Shown here: positions 1 to 6,715 of the stretch, piece after piece
Position numbering within the stretch: the first letter of the stretch is position 1
How the letters are laid out: every line of letters begins with the position of its first letter
Origin: an uncultured Acidimicrobiaceae bacterium
Lineage (GTDB): Bacteria; Actinomycetota; Acidimicrobiia; Acidimicrobiales; Bog-793
Direction: 5' to 3'
NCBI GenBank assembly: GCA_903907185.1
Contig: CAIVND010000250.1
Location: 1 to 8,745 of the forward strand
Length of the DNA: 8,745 nucleotides
The notes under the pieces: model-generated
The model's database searches: none
What the model was told of the DNA's origin: nothing
What the model saw: the letters and a program-made list of their open reading frames with translations, nothing else
Made by a program: the position numbers and the translations under genes

Positions 1-2
1 AG

Positions 3-830
3 GTTGTTGTCGCGGATCTTCAACCCTTTCCTGATGCGTCAGCACCAATAGCGCAGGTGACAGGGGACCTTCGCGAGGATGACAATGTTGAAAAGGCTTT
101 CAACCTTGACGTCGACGCAGTAATTCATCTTGCGGCGATTACCTCCGTCTTGCAGAGCGTAAATGACCCCGACGGGGTCTTCCATACCAACGTTTCCATG
201 ACCGAAAAGCTGCTTGAACAGTGTCGCTTACGCGACGTGCAACGTTTCGTCTTTGCCTCAACGAACGCCGTCGTCGGTGATGTCGGTCGGGAGACGATTA
301 GCGAGAAGAGTTCCTTACATCCCCTTACTCCCTATGGCGCAACGAAGGCCTCCTCTGAGATGCTTCTGTCGGCGTACTCGGCGAGTTATGGGATCACCGC
401 AGTGGCGCTCCGTTTCACCAATATTTATGGAATTGGAATGCAGCTCAAAGACTCCGTGATTGCCCGCATGATGAAGGCCGCACTCGTGGGCGGAGGAATC
501 GAGATCTATGGCGACGGGGAGCAGGTGCGAGACTACGTGTTCGTAACCGATGCGGTATCTTCGCTTCTGCTTGGACTTGAGTTGGATACTTCGGATGTAC
601 TGACCATTGGGGCTGCGCGTTCTGTCTCCATGAATGTGCTGCATCAATTGACCTGCGAAGCGACCGGAGTAGCGATCGGGGCAACGCACATTGCTGGCAA
701 ACCCGGGGAGATGCCAGCTGTAATTGTGGACACCGCGCACGCTGCAGCACGTGGATTTACACCCGCTTTTACACTTGAAGACGGATTAGCTGCGACTTGG
801 GAGGACTTCCGGGTCAACAACCGGAGCTGA
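3..830 (+). CDS. NAD-dependent epimerase/dehydratase (sugar nucleotide, SDR family), 5' end missing
   Basis: An extended short-chain dehydrogenase that probably interconverts or modifies an NDP-sugar, as UDP-glucose 4-epimerases do, for cell-surface glycans. The frame is open from base 3, so the N-terminus with the GxxGxxG NAD-binding loop lies outside the window. The GTG at 57 is internal, because family-like sequence (VVVADLQPFPDA) precedes it. Visible motifs, numbered from the GTG at 57: HLAA (24-27) lining the NAD pocket; FASTNAVVGD (66-75) with the catalytic Ser/Thr position; the active-site YxxxK as YGATK (93-97); LRFTNIYG; and GDGEQVRDYVFVTDA, the conserved GDG.Q.RD(F/Y)V.V.D block for NDP-sugar binding. 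The C-terminus looks complete. The stop lies one base from the stop of the convergent glycosyltransferase. The exact substrate cannot be read from the sequence. Confidence 0.88.
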   Translation, partial: VVVADLQPFPDASAPIAQVTGDLREDDNVEKAFNLDVDAVIHLAAITSVLQSVNDPDGVFHTNVSMTEKLLEQCRLRDVQRFVFASTNAVVGDVGRETISEKSSLHPLTPYGATKASSEMLLSAYSASYGITAVALRFTNIYGIGMQLKDSVIARMMKAALVGGGIEIYGDGEQVRDYVFVTDAVSSLLLGLELDTSDVLTIGAARSVSMNVLHQLTCEATGVAIGATHIAGKPGEMPAVIVDTAHAAARGFTPAFTLEDGLAATWEDFRVNNRS

Positions 831-831
831 C

Positions 832-1632
832 TTAGGAGGCAATCCGTTTACGTTCTCGATACCAGGTACGAAACACCACTCGCGCGTAGTTCTTCCCGTA
901 GGAGAAATTGCCACCCTTCCTCGATACGCCAGCGGTTCGTTGTTTCATCGTGACTGGTCGTTCAAGAAACCGTGAACCGGATTTGATTGCGGAAATTAAA
1001 AGTTCCGACGCTTGAAATTGAGGCTCATCAAGGATGAATTCGCCCGTTAGTTCTGCCCGCATTGCTCGAATTGGATTCGCCGTGTCGGTGACCCGGGTAT
1101 GGGTAAGAAGGGTGATGATTTTCGCGAATAGTACGACGCCAATATTTCTCACCGCGTCACGCGACTCAGTACGGCCAAGTCGACGAGATCCGTTTACAAA
1201 ATCCGCTTCATCGGCAACAACTGGCTGAAGAACGATCTCAAGATCATTCACATCGGTCTGCCCGTCTGCGTCAGCGGTGATGATGTACTTCGCACCCTGT
1301 TCACGAGCTACTCGGTAACCAAGTCGCAGCGCAGCTCCCTGTCCACGATTGACCGGAGCGATGACCGCATAACTCCCATGATCTCGAACAATCTTTGCGC
1401 TGCCATCTTCCTCACCATCGATAACGACGATGACCGAGGCCATGAGACCACAGAGTTCCTTCGGCATGGCAGAGACAACTGCTCCGATACTTCCGCGTTC
1501 TTTATACGCTGCAATAACTACCGCGACCGGGCCGAGCACCGGTGTCCCGTGCGCCACGTGAAACTCTTCAATTGCTACCGTATCCACGAGATCGTTCAGT
1601 TGCCGATATCGTCGTCGCTCCCGATCGTTCAT
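832..1632 (-). CDS. Family 2 glycosyltransferase (GT-A fold), 266 residues
   Basis: Transfers a sugar from a nucleotide-sugar donor; the layout resembles polyprenyl/dolichol-phosphate sugar synthase-like GT2 enzymes. Domain landmarks: the first beta strand VVIAAYKERGSIG (38-50); VIVVIDGEEDGS (67-78), a variant of the usual VVDDGS; NRGQGAALRLG (95-105); and the metal-binding DxD as DADGQ (D121, D123). No membrane helix or signal peptide follows, so it is probably soluble or peripheral. The frame is open upstream to 1734, but the start chosen is the ATG at 1632. Its ATGA overlaps the ispH stop by four bases, and the extra 34 upstream residues are ispH sequence in another frame. No clear Shine-Dalgarno precedes it, so translation is probably coupled to ispH. 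It ends tail to tail with the epimerase. The acceptor is unknown. Confidence 0.86.
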   Translation of the reverse strand: MNDRERRRYRQLNDLVDTVAIEEFHVAHGTPVLGPVAVVIAAYKERGSIGAVVSAMPKELCGLMASVIVVIDGEEDGSAKIVRDHGSYAVIAPVNRGQGAALRLGYRVAREQGAKYIITADADGQTDVNDLEIVLQPVVADEADFVNGSRRLGRTESRDAVRNIGVVLFAKIITLLTHTRVTDTANPIRAMRAELTGEFILDEPQFQASELLISAIKSGSRFLERPVTMKQRTAGVSRKGGNFSYGKNYARVVFRTWYRERKRIAS

Positions 1633-2669
1633 CCAGAGTGGGCCAGCATCGTTGCTGCGGCGACGTTGCGATCTTCGTTTGCAGGTGGTTGACCACTTGG
1701 TGTCACGCCGAGTGTCAATGCTGATGCTGACCAAATTGTCTTGATGAGATCTCGTAGTTGATGGGGAGGCGGAAAGTATTCGTCCTCCTCAATCGATTGC
1801 ACACTTTCAATTCCATTCTTTGGTGCGAGCGACTTGACGACATCGTCAACTAACCACTCAGGAGCCGATGCACCAGCGGTAACCCCAACAACGCCTTCGA
1901 GATCATCGGGAAGCTCAGCGGCTGAATTCACGCGCAAAACCCTTGGGCAGCCAACACTTGATGCAACGTGGGTGAGTGAGACGGTATTTGAAGAGTTGGC
2001 GGATCCAATGACAACAACGGCATCACACCGACCTGCAATTGCACGAAGAGCTGCCTGGCGATTGGTTGTGGCATAGCAAAGATCTGAGCGACCGGGCATC
2101 CAGAGTTCCGGAAATCGGGCCTTGGCAGCCGCTGCGATCCCCGACCACTCGTCGTGGGGAAGTGTTGTCTGGGCGAGAAGCGCAACGGGCCGCGCCTGAT
2201 CACCAAGTGCCGCAACCTCCTCTTCGCTCTCAACAAGCCGCACAACCTTGGGTGCCACCGCCATTGTCCCGATTGCCTCTTCATGTCCTGCGTGACCGAC
2301 GTAGATCACGGTGTAACCCTTATTTGCCCGAACCTTCAACTCGTGGTGAACCTTGGTGACCAAAGGACAGACCGCGTTGACGACCGCTCTGCCATGTTGT
2401 GCAGCAGATTGTTCTACCTCTGGCGCAGATCCGTGAGCAGACAGCATGATGGGTGCCCCAGGGGGCACATCATCGACGTTGTCGACAAAGATCACTCCCT
2501 GACGCGTAAATTCCTCTACAACCAGGCGATTGTGCACGATCTCGTGGTAGCAGTACACCGGGGCCTCGAACACTCGGACCATCCACGCAAGAGCCTTAAT
2601 GGCCATCTCCACGCCAGCGCAAAATCCACGGGGCTCAGCAAGTAGTACTCGGTCGACGTTCACGCCCAT
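1629..2669 (-). CDS. ispH: 4-hydroxy-3-methylbut-2-enyl diphosphate reductase
   Basis: Cytoplasmic Fe-S enzyme of the MEP pathway that reduces HMBPP to isopentenyl and dimethylallyl diphosphate, the isoprenoid building blocks. It is 346 residues, slightly longer than the roughly 316 of E. coli IspH. The three cluster cysteines are present: C17 in PRGFCAGV, C101 in NAVCPLVTKVH and C198 in DLCYATTNRQ. So are the substrate-binding His residues H46 (VHNR), H79 (SAHG) and H129 (GHAGHEE), and the catalytic Glu E131, all matching E. coli positions at a near-constant offset of five. TAGASAPEW is also conserved. The ATG at 2669 has a weak GGTAGG-type ribosome site. Its stop overlaps the start of the glycosyltransferase, forming a two-gene leftward unit. 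It is divergent from the DUF512 gene across 33 bases. Confidence 0.97.
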   Translation of the reverse strand: MGVNVDRVLLAEPRGFCAGVEMAIKALAWMVRVFEAPVYCYHEIVHNRLVVEEFTRQGVIFVDNVDDVPPGAPIMLSAHGSAPEVEQSAAQHGRAVVNAVCPLVTKVHHELKVRANKGYTVIYVGHAGHEEAIGTMAVAPKVVRLVESEEEVAALGDQARPVALLAQTTLPHDEWSGIAAAAKARFPELWMPGRSDLCYATTNRQAALRAIAGRCDAVVVIGSANSSNTVSLTHVASSVGCPRVLRVNSAAELPDDLEGVVGVTAGASAPEWLVDDVVKSLAPKNGIESVQSIEEDEYFPPPHQLRDLIKTIWSASALTLGVTPSGQPPANEDRNVAAATMLAHSG

Positions 2670-2690
2670 AAGGCTACCTACCGGAACAGG

Positions 2691-2702
2691 TAGAATAGCG
2701 CC
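2691..2702 (+). promoter_or_regulatory. Putative -10 box for a leaderless DUF512-der mRNA
   Basis: TAGAAT (2691-2696) matches the bacterial -10 consensus at five of six bases and is followed by six bases before the ATG at 2703. Transcription would therefore begin at or next to the start codon. There is no Shine-Dalgarno between the box and the ATG, which fits a leaderless message as is common in actinobacteria. No good -35 hexamer is visible. On the opposite strand the same segment reads TATTCT, a weaker -10 candidate for ispH. It is also partly overlapped by the inverted repeat CTACCT/AGGTAG (2674-2679 and 2688-2693), a possible operator. Confidence 0.5.
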
Positions 2703-4112
2703 ATGCCATTTCCGCAGGTCGTGGCCGTCGTACCCTCCTCACCGGCAGAACTGGCAGGAATTGCGCCGGGAGACGAGATCAGAACCTTAAATGGGGTCGT
2801 TCCACGAGACATTATTGAGTATCGCCTGCTCGCCGATGAACCCTCCCTGGAGATCGAGATCCTTCGAGGAGGGCTGGCCCTTGAGCTTTCGATTGAAAAG
2901 CTTGCTGGGTTACCGCTCGGTCTTGAAGTTTCTTCGGCGCTCTTTGACCGCGTTCGAACCTGCGATAACCACTGTGAGTTCTGCTTTATCTACCAGCTGC
3001 CAAAGAAGATGCGAAAGAGTCTCTATGTCAAAGATGATGACTACCGCCTCTCGTTCCTCTATGGCAACTTCACGACTCTGACTCGATTTACGGAACTCGA
3101 TCTCGAACGCGTGGTGACCGAACGGCTCTCGCCGCTGTACGTCTCGATCCATGCGACAGATCCAGATATCCGCTCTCGAATGCTGCGAAACCGACGTGGG
3201 GCCACCAGTCTCCGCTGGCTTCGAGCGCTCCTTGATCATGGCATTGAGGTTCACGGTCAGGTTGTGGTCTGTCCTGGCATCAACGACGGTTGGATCCTCG
3301 CAGACACCCTTGGTGGAGTACTTGATCGTTTCTCCGAGCTGGCTTCAGTGGGGGTTGTGCCGCTTGGAATTAGCCAATTTTCCGGTGAGTCTGCGATGCG
3401 GGCCCACACAAGAGATGAGGCGATGACTGTCATTCAAATTGTCGAGGAATATCAGGAGCGATTCCTTGAGACCCTCAATCATCGGATGGTCTATCTTTCC
3501 GATGAGTACTACCTGCTGGCAGCAAGGCCATTCCCCGCGCTGGATCAGTATGGTGATTTTGTGCAACACGAGAACGGTATCGGGATGTCTCGGCTCTTCG
3601 AGGAGACCTTTTTCGGACGATCATCGAGCACTGAGGCAATTCGAGGAGGCTTTTTCCAATCAGTCGACGGTGCCCCAGCGATTGGATACCGAGCGCCGCG
3701 TCTCGACCTCATCAAAGGCTCACAACAACTATCGCTGCGAACTAACCCCCGTAATCGTGAGATCACCGTATTAACAGGTGCCTACGGGTCGATGGTTTTG
3801 CAACCAATTCTTCAACGTGCAGGACTTTTTGGAGTGGAGATTCTTGAGGTGGAAAACCGATTTTTCGGCGGGAATATCTCCGTTGCTGGACTGCTCACCG
3901 GAGAGGACCTCATCCGAACCTTGCAAGATAGAGATCCAAATCGGCGGTATCTCTTGCCCGATGTTTGTCTCTCAGAGGGCAGGTTTCTTGATGGCTTGAT
4001 TCCAGAAGATCTACCGGTACCGGTGGAGATCATCGAGGCCACAGGACAAGCGCTCGGTCTGGCGTTGGGCTTTAGCGGCGAACGACTTATGAATTTCAGT
4101 GAGCAACAGTGA
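2703..4112 (+). CDS. PDZ / radical SAM / DUF512 family protein, 469 residues
   Basis: Belongs to the DUF512 family of putative Fe-S oxidoreductases, whose reaction is unknown. Residues 1-65 form a PDZ-like domain (SSPAELAGIAPGDEIRTLNG). Next comes the radical SAM cluster motif C87-x3-C91-x2-C94 in RTCDNHCEFCFIYQLPK, then the family signature KDDDYRLSFLYGN (110-122), VSIHATDP (147-154), and GQVVVCPGINDG, which lies in the radical SAM barrel. The C-terminal part, about 200-440, is the DUF512 domain proper. The ATG at 2703 is the first start after an in-frame TAG at 2691 and appears leaderless. The stop overlaps the start of der, so the two are probably co-translated. From general knowledge, this gene sits beside der in many Firmicutes too, suggesting a link to ribosome assembly or RNA modification; that link is inference. 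Confidence 0.92.
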   Translation: MPFPQVVAVVPSSPAELAGIAPGDEIRTLNGVVPRDIIEYRLLADEPSLEIEILRGGLALELSIEKLAGLPLGLEVSSALFDRVRTCDNHCEFCFIYQLPKKMRKSLYVKDDDYRLSFLYGNFTTLTRFTELDLERVVTERLSPLYVSIHATDPDIRSRMLRNRRGATSLRWLRALLDHGIEVHGQVVVCPGINDGWILADTLGGVLDRFSELASVGVVPLGISQFSGESAMRAHTRDEAMTVIQIVEEYQERFLETLNHRMVYLSDEYYLLAARPFPALDQYGDFVQHENGIGMSRLFEETFFGRSSSTEAIRGGFFQSVDGAPAIGYRAPRLDLIKGSQQLSLRTNPRNREITVLTGAYGSMVLQPILQRAGLFGVEILEVENRFFGGNISVAGLLTGEDLIRTLQDRDPNRRYLLPDVCLSEGRFLDGLIPEDLPVPVEIIEATGQALGLALGFSGERLMNFSEQQ

Positions 4113-5518
4113 TGTCATCGAACGTTCCTGACAATATCGGTGAATTTGGTGAGCCAGTGGCTGAACGGCTGCCGGTTGTGGTGATCGCCGGACGGCCAAA
4201 TGTTGGCAAATCAACCCTGGTGAACAGAATTGTTGGGCGACGGGCGGCGATCGTCGAGGAGCGCCCTGGTGTAACTCGAGATCGCTATGAACTGAAGGCC
4301 GAATGGCAGGGAAGAGACTTTGTCATCATCGACACGGGTGGCGTTACCGAACGAGGAGACACCCTCGATAAGAAGGTGACTGCGCAGTCACTTCGGGCGA
4401 TTAACGATGCTGATGTGGTTGTCTTTGTTCTCGACGCAACCACGGGTCCGACCTCTGAAGACGACGCGGTCGCTGACCTTTTGAGGAGATGTTCAGATAA
4501 GGTCCTACTCCTCGCGAACAAGGTGGACTCGCAGAACCAAGTAGCCGAGGCATGGTCTCTTACCGCTCTCGGTTTTGGCGAACCAGTGATGATCTCGGCA
4601 CTCCATGGCCGTGGCATCGGCGACTTTCTCGACCTATTAACCGAACGGTTTCCTCCGTTGGCCATACCCGATGATGGATCTCGGCGAGTGCCTCGTGGCG
4701 GAGTGCCTCGGGAACGAAATGCTCCTGCCAGTCAGCGAGACCGCGAGGCTGTCGCAGCTGTCGCAATTGTGGGACGCCCAAATGTTGGAAAGTCAACGCT
4801 CTTTAACCGGATGGTCGGCGATGAGCGGAGTGTCGTGCATGACGTTCCAGGTACAACGCGCGATGCAATCGATACAGTCATCGAGAGCGATTTTGGTCCA
4901 CTCCGTTTGATTGACACTGCAGGTCTTCGTCGCAAGTCTCGCATCGGAGAGGGGAGCGAGTATTACTCACTCGTCCGTTCGCTTTCTGCAATTGATCGTG
5001 CTGACGTGTCGCTCTTAGTGATCGATGGAACCCAAGGAGTCACACATCAAGACCAACGACTGGCTGAGCGAGTCGATATCGCGGGTAGTCCGATTCTGAT
5101 TGTCCTTAATAAGTGGGATATTTTGCCAACCGAGCGCAAACTTGAGGTGACTGAAGAGGTGGAGGATCGGCTTGCATTTTTGAGCTACGCACCAGTACTG
5201 CGCATCTCCGCACTCACGGGACTCGGAGTGAACAAGCTTCTTCCAGCGCTACGAGAGACAATCGATGCCTATCACCGGAGAATTCCGACTGGGAAGCTCA
5301 ACGAGGTCTTGAAATCGATTCAATCTGCGCATCCGGCTCCTGGCGCGCGCATCCTTTACGCAGCACAGGGTGCGATTGATCCACCCACCATCACGCTATT
5401 TACAACTCGAAAACTTGATCCGAGTTATCTTCGCTATCTTTCACGATCGCTTCGTGAGCGTTTTGAACTTGGACCTACGACGTTGAAATTGCGGGTGCGA
5501 ATTCGCGGTGGACACTGA
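4112..5518 (+). CDS. der: Ribosome-assembly GTPase Der (EngA)
   Basis: Double-domain GTPase needed for late assembly of the 50S ribosomal subunit. First G domain: Walker A GRPNVGKS (27-34), switch PGVTRDR (52-58), DTGG (74-77), NKVD (136-139), SAL (162-164). Second G domain: GRPNVGKS (221-228), PGTTRD (246-251), DTAG (268-271), NKWD (333-336), SAL (366-368). A KH-like RNA-binding domain follows from about 390 to the basic C-terminus RVRIRGGH. The linker between G domains (about 184-214) is Arg-rich and somewhat long. At 468 residues the length is normal. The ATG at 4112 shares one base with the DUF512 stop (TGATG). A GTG at 4109 is an equally coupled alternative adding one residue. No Shine-Dalgarno is visible, so re-initiation after the DUF512 gene is likely. 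Confidence 0.97.
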   Translation: MSSNVPDNIGEFGEPVAERLPVVVIAGRPNVGKSTLVNRIVGRRAAIVEERPGVTRDRYELKAEWQGRDFVIIDTGGVTERGDTLDKKVTAQSLRAINDADVVVFVLDATTGPTSEDDAVADLLRRCSDKVLLLANKVDSQNQVAEAWSLTALGFGEPVMISALHGRGIGDFLDLLTERFPPLAIPDDGSRRVPRGGVPRERNAPASQRDREAVAAVAIVGRPNVGKSTLFNRMVGDERSVVHDVPGTTRDAIDTVIESDFGPLRLIDTAGLRRKSRIGEGSEYYSLVRSLSAIDRADVSLLVIDGTQGVTHQDQRLAERVDIAGSPILIVLNKWDILPTERKLEVTEEVEDRLAFLSYAPVLRISALTGLGVNKLLPALRETIDAYHRRIPTGKLNEVLKSIQSAHPAPGARILYAAQGAIDPPTITLFTTRKLDPSYLRYLSRSLRERFELGPTTLKLRVRIRGGH

Positions 5519-5813
5519 GATACGAGATGAGAATGTCTTGTTTACAGTGAATACCAACTCGACCTATTGGTGTGATTCATGCAATCGCCCGGTCTCAAAC
5601 GAAGTGGTTCAGATCGATGGACAGGGTATGCGTAGGTGTCCAATCTGTAATCGACAACTGCGGCGATCTTCCGATGACGAATCCCTTCGATTGAGTGAAA
5701 CAGATCAAAATCTTAAGGCGCCCTGGCACTTTAAGTTCCTCGTTTTTGCAACGGTGGTCTATCTGATCTACCGGACAATATGGGTAATTCAACGCTTGAC
5801 TCACCACGGTTAG
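5508..5813 (+). CDS. Small zinc-ribbon protein with one transmembrane segment
   Basis: A 101-residue protein of unknown function. It has two CxxC knuckles, C22-C25 (WCDSC) and C44-C47 (RCPIC), which should bind one zinc. A charged linker follows, then a single predicted membrane helix at about 73-95 (FKFLVFATVVYLIYRTIWVI) and a short basic tail. The expected topology is a cytoplasmic zinc ribbon anchored by a C-terminal helix. The GTG start at 5508 overlaps the end of der by 11 bases. A GTG at 5547 would remove 13 residues and keep the whole ribbon, and neither has a strong ribosome site. It is the third gene of the DUF512-der unit and lies just before a hairpin terminator. The composition and overlap make it a real gene; the role is unknown. 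Confidence 0.78.
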   Translation: MDTEIRDENVLFTVNTNSTYWCDSCNRPVSNEVVQIDGQGMRRCPICNRQLRRSSDDESLRLSETDQNLKAPWHFKFLVFATVVYLIYRTIWVIQRLTHHG

Positions 5814-5837
5814 CGGGGTCACTTTCCGTCGCATTCG

Positions 5838-5880
5838 TTGGCTTGGCTCATTTGAATGGTCGTTCGAGTGACCAAGCTAA
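5838..5880 (+). terminator. Long hairpin after the DUF512-der operon
   Basis: The arms 5838-5856 and 5863-5880 form an 18-bp stem with one bulged C (5847), three G.U pairs and a six-base loop (TGGTCG). It begins 24 bases after the stop of the zinc-ribbon gene and lies before tRNA-Pro, the right place for a terminator. No T-run follows, so it would be of the U-less kind proposed for actinobacteria, or an RNA-processing structure. Confidence 0.5.
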
Positions 5881-5994
5881 TTGGGTCCATCTTGATCAAT
5901 TGCCTAACGAACCAATGGCTGTATCGCTATTAAGGTAGGGTGAAAGCTCTCGATAGGGGACTTCGCATGAAGTTGTCGATCGTCAGGTCACATT

Positions 5995-6072
5995 CGGGCT
6001 GTGGCGCAGCTTGGTTAGCGCGCTTGACTGGGGGTCAAGAGGTCGGGAGTTCAAATCTCCCCAGCCCGACCA
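5995..6072 (+). tRNA. tRNA-Pro, anticodon GGG
   Basis: Complete cloverleaf. Acceptor stem CGGGCTG (5995-6001) pairs with CAGCCCG (6062-6068). The D stem is GCGC/GCGC, the anticodon stem CTTGA/TCAAG, and the anticodon loop CTGGGGG puts GGG at 6030-6032, reading proline codons CCC and CCU. The T stem GGGAG/CTCCC encloses the loop TTCAAAT. Discriminator A is at 6069 and CCA is encoded at 6070-6072. No convincing -35/-10 pair was found upstream, and I saw no duplicated tRNA 3' end downstream, so there is no sign of an integrated element here. Confidence 0.97.
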
Positions 6073-6245
6073 AGTAGCTACGTAGGCCCGATTTAGTTGC
6101 AGTTACGTGATCGCGTCATCACCTCCAGATCTTGATTCGAGGTTGTGATTACGATCATTTGCCTGAGGTTCGATTTCATACCGAGTACCCCATTTCGACT
6201 GAGAGGACGGACTCGATAGTTGATCGGGACCGATGCATAGGCGAG

Positions 6246-6252
6246 AAGGGGA
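6246..6252 (+). promoter_or_regulatory. Shine-Dalgarno favouring the TTG start of the Cas2-like gene
   Basis: AAGGGGA lies four bases before the TTG at 6257, a good ribosome-binding match. The upstream in-frame ATG at 6233 has only GGGA three bases away, which is too close for efficient use. This decides the start chosen for the next gene. Confidence 0.5.
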
Positions 6253-6256
6253 TTCG

Positions 6257-6547
6257 TTGACGAATGAGCTGAAGCAAATAAGAAATTTCCTGATTACCTA
6301 TCAATTTGACGATATCGAAAGAGCTAAACAGGCAACCACCCTTATTCAAGAGCTAGGAGATGCTTGGCACGATCCGCTTCGTTTTGAGGCTGCTTGGTGT
6401 CTTAAGACAGACCGATCCGCCAGTGAGGTGAAAGACCACATTGCGACGTGTATGACTGCCGACGATCACCTTTTGGTCGTCGAGATGAGTTCATGGGCAA
6501 CTCGTCATGCAAATCGGCTACTTAACTGGCTGGCCGACCAAGAGTGA
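6257..6547 (+). CDS. Cas2-like / SinR-type small ferredoxin-fold protein
   Basis: A 96-residue protein (TTG start; 104 residues if the ATG at 6233 is used). The order of motifs resembles stand-alone Cas2-like proteins often annotated SinR family: an N-terminal strand FLITYQF (11-17), a helix with IQELGDAWHDPL, a strand with AAWCLKT followed by SASEVKDHI, a core strand DDHLLVVEMSS, and a C-terminal tail ending in NWLADQE. In that family the first strand usually ends TYDL, with an Asp equivalent to the Cas2 metal ligand. Here it is TYQF, so metal-dependent nuclease activity is doubtful. No cas1, other cas gene or repeat array is nearby, so a CRISPR adaptation role is unlikely. It lies alone between tRNA-Pro and an insertion sequence. 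Family assignment is from remembered motif patterns, not a search. Confidence 0.65.
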   Translation: MTNELKQIRNFLITYQFDDIERAKQATTLIQELGDAWHDPLRFEAAWCLKTDRSASEVKDHIATCMTADDHLLVVEMSSWATRHANRLLNWLADQE

Positions 6548-6686
6548 TCAATAACATTTTATTTCGAAGAGCACTAAATTTGTCATCGATCATCGAGGGT
6601 AAAACTCGGCTTATTTGATCATTTCAATCGCAGGTTGAATGAGATCGAAATTGAATGATTTCACTTTTGTTACCTGTTGCTCGATG

Positions 6687-6715
6687 TGGAAGGACCCCAA
6701 TACCTAAGCCACTAA
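6687..6715. repeat. IS terminal inverted repeat, orfB side
   Basis: 29-base repeat starting TGGAAGGACCCC and ending CTAAGCCACTAA. It matches the reverse complement of 7891-7920 at 20 of the 24 bases in its two conserved blocks. It overlaps the TAG stop of orfB (6704-6706). Confidence 0.75.

Noticed and set aside
1632..1734. 34-residue N-terminal extension of the glycosyltransferase
   Set aside because: The region codes for the end of ispH in another frame, and the extension is Arg/Ser-rich shadow sequence; the ATGA overlap at 1632 is the normal start.
5995..6232. tRNA-Pro as an integration site of a genomic island
   Set aside because: I found no repeat of the tRNA 3' end downstream in the window and no integrase gene.
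6257..6547. Cas2 of a CRISPR-Cas system
   Set aside because: No cas1 or effector gene and no repeat-spacer array anywhere in the window; the key Asp is absent.
6588..6612. Possible terminator hairpin after the Cas2-like gene
   Set aside because: Only about four base pairs (CGAG/CTCG) with a long loop; too weak.
6635..6658. Direct repeat TTGAATGA (6635-6642 and 6651-6658), near an imperfect inverted GATC-flanked pair
   Set aside because: Only two 8-base copies in AT-rich DNA just outside the IS; could easily be chance.
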